Below, in pieces: positions 8,239 through 12,161 of a stretch of 12,161 nt of DNA. The position numbers and the translations under genes are program-made. Origin of the DNA: an uncultured Butyricicoccus sp. (lineage in GTDB: Bacteria > Bacillota > Clostridia > Oscillospirales > Butyricicoccaceae). Under the pieces are notes generated by a model. It saw only the letters and a program-made list of their open reading frames with translations. It did no database searches and was not told the origin of the DNA. The stretch covers positions 1 to 12,161 of the forward strand of contig UQVU01000048.1 of the NCBI GenBank assembly GCA_900544475.1, given 5' to 3'. How positions within the stretch are numbered: the first letter of the stretch is position 1; the number at the start of each line of letters is the position of its first letter.

Positions 8239-8282
8239 CGTTTTTCCTCCTCGCTTTTGTGACTATTGTGCGAGGAAAAACG
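8239..8282 (-). promoter_or_regulatory. Hairpin sequestering the lipoprotein ribosome binding site
   Basis: On the minus strand, CGTTTTTCCTCGC (8282-8270) is complementary to GCGAGG-AGG-AAAAACG (8254-8239): a 13-bp stem with a 3-nt AGG bulge and a 15-nt loop. The paired 3' arm contains the GAGGAGG Shine-Dalgarno sequence. There is no T-tail after it, so it is not a normal terminator. It fills almost all of the 51-nt gap between the two genes. Confidence 0.55.
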
Positions 8283-8287
8283 AAAAA

Positions 8288-8803
8288 TTATGCATGAAGG
8301 TCGATTTTTTTCATATGCGTCAGCACGACCGCGCACACCAGACCGGTCACAAGTCCGAGCGGGACGCTCATCACGAGCAGATAGGGCAGATAGGTCAGCA
8401 CGGCGGCGGTTTTCATCCAGAGCACCGCGGCGCAGATCTGGCCGATGTTGTGGGCGGCCGCACCTGCGACGCTCACGCCGAGCAGCGAGCAGAAGCGCCC
8501 TTCGGCGTGCAGCAGCGCCCACATGACGAAAAGCGCGAGCAGTCCGCCAAACAGCGAAAACAGAAACGCGGTCACGCTGCCCATCAAGAGGGAGGCGAGG
8601 GTCACGCGGCAAACAACGACCGCAAGCGAGTCGCGCAGTCCGAGCCGCGTCAGCGCGAACAGCGTCACGACATTCGCAAGACCGAGCTTGACGCCCGGGA
8701 TGGGAATGATGGCGTCGAGCGGGAACGCGCGTTCAACGATGGAAAGGATAATGGCGAGGGCGGTCAGCATGCCGCAGACCGTCAGCTCTCGGGAACGTTT
8801 CAT
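8288..8803 (-). CDS. Gx transporter family membrane protein (heptaprenyl diphosphate synthase component I-like)
   Basis: The 171-residue integral membrane protein has about five hydrophobic segments. The N-terminal MKRSRELTVCGMLTALAIILSIVERAFP and the following PIPGVKLGLANVVTLFAL are typical of the family annotated as Gx transporter or Hpre_diP_synt_I, which is ECF S-component-like. The substrate is unknown. The neighbours are an ApbE flavin transferase and a NusG-II protein, the company in which a homologue is found in flavin-based electron transfer loci (EetB-like; from memory). The start at 8803 is supported by GAGGAGG 6 nt upstream. Only 10 nt separate it from the stop of the NusG-II gene, so it is in one operon with it. 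Confidence 0.87.
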   Translation of the reverse strand: MKRSRELTVCGMLTALAIILSIVERAFPLDAIIPIPGVKLGLANVVTLFALTRLGLRDSLAVVVCRVTLASLLMGSVTAFLFSLFGGLLALFVMWALLHAEGRFCSLLGVSVAGAAAHNIGQICAAVLWMKTAAVLTYLPYLLVMSVPLGLVTGLVCAVVLTHMKKIDLHA

Positions 8804-8813
8804 AGCGGCCTCC

Positions 8814-9188
8814 TCAGGATACGATGGCGTCGATGCCGTCGGTTGATGTGCCGGTCAGCTTGAGAATGACGCGGTTGGGCAGGCAGACCGCGACCTGACC
8901 CGCGCGGGTGAGCCGTCCGGTGCGCACGCAGACCTGATCCGGGCAGTCGGCGGACTGGATTTCGGCGGTCTTTCCGTGCAGCACGATAACGTTGTGCCCG
9001 TCAAGGTCGATCGTCTTATCGGTCGAGTCGGTGAGGGCAACGCGCTCAATGAGCTCGTCGTTCTGCCAGACCTCGGCGTACAGCGTGTCGCCGGAGGCAC
9101 GCAGGGCGAAAAAAGCAAGCATCGCGCTCGCAAGCGCCAGAACCGCGCCGATAATGACGAAATCGCCCCATTTCATTCTACTGCGCAT
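8814..9188 (-). CDS. Membrane-anchored NusG domain II-like protein
   Basis: This protein of 124 residues has one N-terminal membrane helix (about residues 9-30) and an extracytoplasmic domain of the NusG-II type, with the typical cysteine motif ADCPDQVCVRTG (C82, C87) and VCLPNRVILKL (C102). It is not the transcription factor NusG: that lacks a membrane anchor. Two starts are possible. ATG 9188 has AAGGGG 7 nt upstream and overlaps apbE by 11 nt. ATG 9176 (120 residues, MKWGDF) has no site at normal distance. I prefer 9188. It lies between apbE and the Gx gene and resembles EetA-like proteins. The reaction is unknown. Confidence 0.85.
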   Translation of the reverse strand: MRSRMKWGDFVIIGAVLALASAMLAFFALRASGDTLYAEVWQNDELIERVALTDSTDKTIDLDGHNVIVLHGKTAEIQSADCPDQVCVRTGRLTRAGQVAVCLPNRVILKLTGTSTDGIDAIVS

Positions 9189-10179
9189 AGGTGTACCCCT
9201 TGTCCTCGCCCGTGAACGTAAAGGTGCAGACGTCCGCGACACGCGAGGTGGTGAAAACCTGCTTATCCGCGGTGACGAACACGGCGGCGATGCCGTTCTC
9301 CTCGCAGTACGCGCGGCCCTTGTCCGCCCCCATGACAAAGAGGGCGGTCGTCAGCGCGTCCGCACGGGTGGAGTTTGCGTCGATGACGGTGACGCTGCGC
9401 AGGCCGGACGCCGCCGGATAGCCGGTTTTAGGGTCGAAAATGTGGTGATAGCGCACGCCGTCCTGCTCGAAATAGCGCTCGTAGTCGCCCGAGGTCACGA
9501 CCGAGAGGTCATGCACCGCAACGGCGGCGATGGTGTCTGCGGAGTCGTCCGGGTCGGCAATGCCGATGTTCCAGTCCTTGCCCTCGTTCGTGCCGACGGC
9601 GTAGATGTTGCCGCCAAGGACGAGCAGGCCGTCCGCGTCCGCGCTTTTCAGAATATCCGCGCAGAGGTCTGCGGCGTAGCCCTTTGCGATGCCGCCGAGG
9701 TCGATTTTTGAGCCGGAGTCAAGGGTGACGGCGTCGCCGTTTTCGTGAACGTGCGCGGTGCCGACGGTCTGGAGCGCGGCGTCAATCTCGCTCTGCGAGG
9801 GAACCTTCTGGTGGTCGGTGCCGATGCCCCAGAGGTCGGTTAAGGGCGCAACCGTCGGGTCATACGCGCCGTTCGTTGCGGCGGACAGGTCAAGCGCGAG
9901 GGAAAGCAGCTTCGCGCCCTCGTCCGAGAGCGTGACCTCCGCGCCGTCTGCGGCGTTCAGCTTTGCGATGTCGGTGTCCTCTCTCGTGCGCGAGAGCACG
10001 CTTTCGAGCGAATTTATCTCGCTTTCGCACTGCTGCGCGAGGCTTTCGCCGTCCTTCGAGAGCACCTTGACCGACATGAAGGTGTCCATGGCGAAAAAGT
10101 CGGTGGAATACGGCTGCGCGCTGCCGCCGCACCCGGCAAGGCCGAGCAGCAGGAGCGAAGCCGCGATAAGTCGTTTCAT
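9178..10179 (-). CDS. apbE: FAD:protein FMN transferase, lipoprotein (ApbE)
   Basis: The 333-residue enzyme attaches FMN from FAD to Thr/Ser of extracytoplasmic target proteins, such as Rnf/Nqr subunits or flavinylated reductases. The signal peptide ends in lipobox L14-A15-G16-C17. Family motifs are SGSKIDLGGIAKGYAAD (155-171), VLGGNIYAVG (187-196), TSGDYERYF (229-237), HHIFDPKTGYPA (245-256) and the metal-binding region RADALTTALFVMG (272-284). The length is normal. The start at 10179 is set by AGGAG 6 nt upstream; the frame runs on upstream to 11844 only as antisense of gltX. It is the first gene of an apbE/NusG-II/Gx operon, transcribed divergently from gltX. No obvious target with an FMN-binding domain is in the window, so its substrate must be encoded elsewhere. 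Confidence 0.94.
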   Translation of the reverse strand: MKRLIAASLLLLGLAGCGGSAQPYSTDFFAMDTFMSVKVLSKDGESLAQQCESEINSLESVLSRTREDTDIAKLNAADGAEVTLSDEGAKLLSLALDLSAATNGAYDPTVAPLTDLWGIGTDHQKVPSQSEIDAALQTVGTAHVHENGDAVTLDSGSKIDLGGIAKGYAADLCADILKSADADGLLVLGGNIYAVGTNEGKDWNIGIADPDDSADTIAAVAVHDLSVVTSGDYERYFEQDGVRYHHIFDPKTGYPAASGLRSVTVIDANSTRADALTTALFVMGADKGRAYCEENGIAAVFVTADKQVFTTSRVADVCTFTFTGEDKGYTYAQ

Positions 10180-10213
10180 AGCAATCTCCTGAAAAAATTT
10201 TATTTCAGTGTAC

Positions 10214-10242
10214 ATTATAATACATACCGCGCGATCAGGCAA
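10214..10242 (-). promoter_or_regulatory. Promoter of the apbE operon
   Basis: On the minus strand a -35 TTGCCT (10242-10237), a 17-nt spacer and a perfect -10 TATAAT (10219-10214) lie 35 nt before the apbE start. The leader is short and shows no attenuator. Confidence 0.8.
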
Positions 10243-10281
10243 GATATTGTGCGCCTTTCGCGCGGAAAACCGTGAAATGCC

Positions 10282-10310
10282 TTGCGTCTGATGGCGCACT
10301 GTGTTAAAAT
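10282..10310 (+). promoter_or_regulatory. Promoter of gltX
   Basis: TTGCGT (10282-10287), a 17-nt spacer and TAAAAT (10305-10310) fit a moderate vegetative promoter with a start near 10317, giving a leader of about 67 nt. Confidence 0.6.
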
Positions 10311-10324
10311 ATTCATATCGTGGG

Positions 10325-10359
10325 CAGATATCCGAGCCGCAAGGTCGGAACACTGTCTG
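10325..10359 (+). promoter_or_regulatory. Hairpin in gltX leader
   Basis: CCGA-G-CC-GCAA-GG-TCGG (10332-10348) folds into a six-pair stem with one bulged G and a GNRA tetraloop. CAGA (10325-10328) and TCTG (10356-10359) can close it from outside. No terminator follows and I see no T-box features. The role is unknown. Confidence 0.3.
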
Positions 10360-10383
10360 AAATGTGTACTTGGAGTGAAGTAA

Positions 10384-12036
10384 ATGGATTACAAACTGCT
10401 TGCGGAAAAGCTGTTTCCGCATATCAATACCACGCCGGAGGACATCGAGGCACGCTATCCGAAGCGCGACCTGCCCGAAGGCGCGAAGGTCACCCGTATG
10501 GGCCCGAGCCCCACGGGCTTCATGCACCTCGGCAACCTGTACGGCGCACTCGTAGACGAGCGCCTCGCGCACCAGTCCAAGGGCGTTTTCTATCTGCGCA
10601 TCGAGGATACCGACCGCAAGCGTGAGGTCGAGGGCGGCGTGCAGATGATCATTGACGCATTCAAGTCGTTCGGCCTGCCGTTCGACGAGGGCGCGACCAC
10701 CGACGGCGAGACCGGCATCTACGGCCCCTACCGCCAGAGCCAGCGTGCCGAAATCTACCAGACCTTCGTCAAGAGCCTCGTTGAGCGCGGCATGGCATAC
10801 CCCTGCTTCTGCACCGAGGAAGAGCTCGCCGCCGCGCACAAGCAGCAGGAGGAAAACAAGGAGAACTTCGGCTACTACGGCAAGTACGCCGTCTGGCGCG
10901 ACCGTCCGATGGAGGACATCGAGGCGGAGCTTGCCAAGGGCACGCCGTATGTCGTCCGCTTCCGTTCCGAGGGCAGCATCGAGCATAAGATTCGCCACGA
11001 GGACCTCGTAAAGGGCAAGATGGAAGTCACCGAGAACGATCAGGACGTTGTTATCCTGAAGTCGGACGGTATCCCGACCTACCACTTCGCGCACGTAGTC
11101 GATGACCACCTGATGGGCACGACCATCGTTGTCCGCGGCGAGGAATGGCTCGCGACCCTGCCGGTACACCTTCAGCTGTTCCGCGCGATGGGCTGGAAGG
11201 CGCCGAAGTACGCGCACACCGCGCAGCTCATGAAAATCGACCCCGAGACCGGCGGCAAGCGCAAGCTGTCCAAGCGCAAGGACCCCGAGCTGGCGCTGAC
11301 CTTCTACGCCAAGGAGGGCTATCCGGTCTCGGCGGTGCTCGAGTACCTGATGACGCTCCTGAACTCCAACTTCGAGGAGTGGCGCCGCGCAAATCCGACC
11401 CTGCCGATGAACGATTTCCCGTTCACCACCAAGAAGATGAGCGGTTCGGGCGCACTGTTCGACATCGAGAAGCTGCGCGACGTTTCCAAGAACGTCATTT
11501 CCCGCATGACCGCCGATGAGGTCTACGGCTACGTTTCTGAGTGGAGCGCGGCGAACGACCAGGAGTTCCATGCGCTCCTGACCCGCGACCCGGCGTTCTC
11601 CAAGGCATATCTCGCCATCGGCCGCGGCGGCAAGAAGCCGCGCAAGGACCTCGCTCTCTGGTCGGACGCAAAGGGCTACATGGACTTCATGTTCGATGAG
11701 CTGTTCGCCCCGGACTATACCATGCCGGAGCGCGTTTCCGCCGAGGACGCAAAGGCAATTCTTGCGGATTTTGCAGGCGTTTTCGACGAAAACGACACGC
11801 CGGATGGCTTCTTTGAAAAGATGAAGCAGATTGCTTCTGCACACGGCTACGCTGCCGACACCAAGGCGTACAAGGCTGACCCGTCCGCCTTCAAGGGCGC
11901 GGTAGGCGACGTTTCCATGGTTGTCCGTGTCGCAGTCGCCGGCCGCCAGAACGCGCCCGACCTCCAGACCGTTATGGGTATCCTGGGCAAGGAAAAGGTG
12001 CTTGACAGACTGAATAAGTGCGCGGAAGCGCTCTAA
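10384..12036 (+). CDS. gltX: Glutamate--tRNA ligase (GluRS)
   Basis: This class I aminoacyl-tRNA synthetase charges tRNA-Glu in the cytosol. In 550 residues it shows the HIGH-type motif MGPSPTGFMHLGN (39-51), LRIEDTDR (71-78), a zinc-type cysteine pair CFC (141-143), DGIPTYHFAHVVDDHLM (228-244) and the KMSKS-type KRKLSKRKD (292-300). The length exceeds the usual 470-500 residues and fits a longer GluRS form seen in clostridia, with about 30 residues before the catalytic core and an extended C-terminal anticodon-binding part. The start follows GGAG (10372-10375) by 8 nt. Clostridia of this kind often make Gln-tRNA by amidating Glu-tRNA, so specificity could be broader, but this cannot be read from sequence. 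Confidence 0.96.
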   Translation: MDYKLLAEKLFPHINTTPEDIEARYPKRDLPEGAKVTRMGPSPTGFMHLGNLYGALVDERLAHQSKGVFYLRIEDTDRKREVEGGVQMIIDAFKSFGLPFDEGATTDGETGIYGPYRQSQRAEIYQTFVKSLVERGMAYPCFCTEEELAAAHKQQEENKENFGYYGKYAVWRDRPMEDIEAELAKGTPYVVRFRSEGSIEHKIRHEDLVKGKMEVTENDQDVVILKSDGIPTYHFAHVVDDHLMGTTIVVRGEEWLATLPVHLQLFRAMGWKAPKYAHTAQLMKIDPETGGKRKLSKRKDPELALTFYAKEGYPVSAVLEYLMTLLNSNFEEWRRANPTLPMNDFPFTTKKMSGSGALFDIEKLRDVSKNVISRMTADEVYGYVSEWSAANDQEFHALLTRDPAFSKAYLAIGRGGKKPRKDLALWSDAKGYMDFMFDELFAPDYTMPERVSAEDAKAILADFAGVFDENDTPDGFFEKMKQIASAHGYAADTKAYKADPSAFKGAVGDVSMVVRVAVAGRQNAPDLQTVMGILGKEKVLDRLNKCAEAL

Positions 12037-12161
12037 ATTAAGAGAACACTAAGGCTTTCATTTCTCGTAGGGTGGGGCGCCCCAGGGCGGCTTCTCTTGC
12101 GGCTGTGCCGCAATTCACCTTCTGCCCTCACCCCGCCGCTGTAAATCTTATGCTTATCGTT
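12037..12161. other. Intergenic tail after gltX with palindromic GC-rich segments
   Basis: No gene is visible. The stretch holds a perfect palindrome GGGGCGCCCC (12074-12083), a 7-bp hairpin TTGCGGC-TGT-GCCGCAA (12097-12113) and short outer complementarity AGGGC/GCCCT (12084-12088 with 12124-12128). No T-run follows, so it is not a typical terminator. It may be part of an intergenic repeat cut by the window edge. Confidence 0.3.

Noticed and set aside
10317..10383. T-box riboswitch for gltX
   Set aside because: The leader is too short, with no T-box sequence and no terminator.
10180..11844. Extension of apbE upstream into an 888-codon frame
   Set aside because: It runs antisense through gltX. 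The lipoprotein signal, ribosome binding site and promoter all point to ATG 10179.

Overview
This 12.2-kb window is a nitrogen-assimilation and flavin/redox region from a high-GC member of the Clostridia. The likely source is a gut Oscillospirales-type bacterium, possibly from a metagenome assembly. This is inferred from a type III glutamine synthetase, a split clostridial glutamate synthase with a ferredoxin-type FMN subunit, an ammonium transporter fused to a PII domain, a ~550-residue GltX, strong AGGAGG ribosome binding sites and strong GC3 bias. No rRNA or other taxonomic marker is present.

Layout. On the minus strand, 3408 to 2311 encodes the glutamine amidotransferase subunit of glutamate synthase. 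It overlaps (TAATG) the ferredoxin/FMN subunit gene, which starts at 2311. That second reading frame does not stop where the subunit should end (about 850). It continues in frame into the N-terminal part of a GH78-type alpha-L-rhamnosidase and runs off the left edge. This is either a chimeric assembly join or a real, very odd rearrangement. Divergently, on the plus strand, lie glnA/glnN (3918-6002) and an Amt-PII fusion (6119-7843). Convergent minus-strand genes follow: a small lipoprotein (7913-8236), a Gx-family membrane protein (8288-8803), a membrane-anchored NusG-domain-II protein (8814-9188) and an ApbE flavin transferase lipoprotein (9178-10179). The last three form a compact operon resembling part of flavin-based extracellular electron transfer loci. 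gltX (10384-12036) diverges from apbE and is followed by a short structured intergenic tail.

Main discovery. The three nitrogen transcription units (gltB, glnA and amtB) each carry the same leader device. A 5-6 bp hairpin, closed by a C-G pair, has a six-base loop with A at position 1 and G at position 4 (AAAGGT, AAAGGC, AATGGC). The 3' half of this hairpin is reused as the 5' arm of a strong intrinsic terminator. The stems are unrelated in sequence, but loop and geometry are kept. This is the signature of ANTAR-protein antitermination. Near-consensus promoters lie directly upstream of the gltB and glnA hairpins, so the leaders seem to carry one hairpin rather than the usual pair. The amtB copy sits between glnA and amtB, so it would both end glnA transcripts and gate read-through into the transporter. 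The inferred circuit is ammonium uptake (Amt-PII), glutamine synthesis (GSIII) and glutamate synthesis (GltB), all switched by one RNA-binding regulator encoded outside this window.

Other leads are a hairpin that buries the ribosome binding site of the lipoprotein gene, and interleaved 7-bp complementarities (a pseudoknot or switch) in the gltB 5' UTR.
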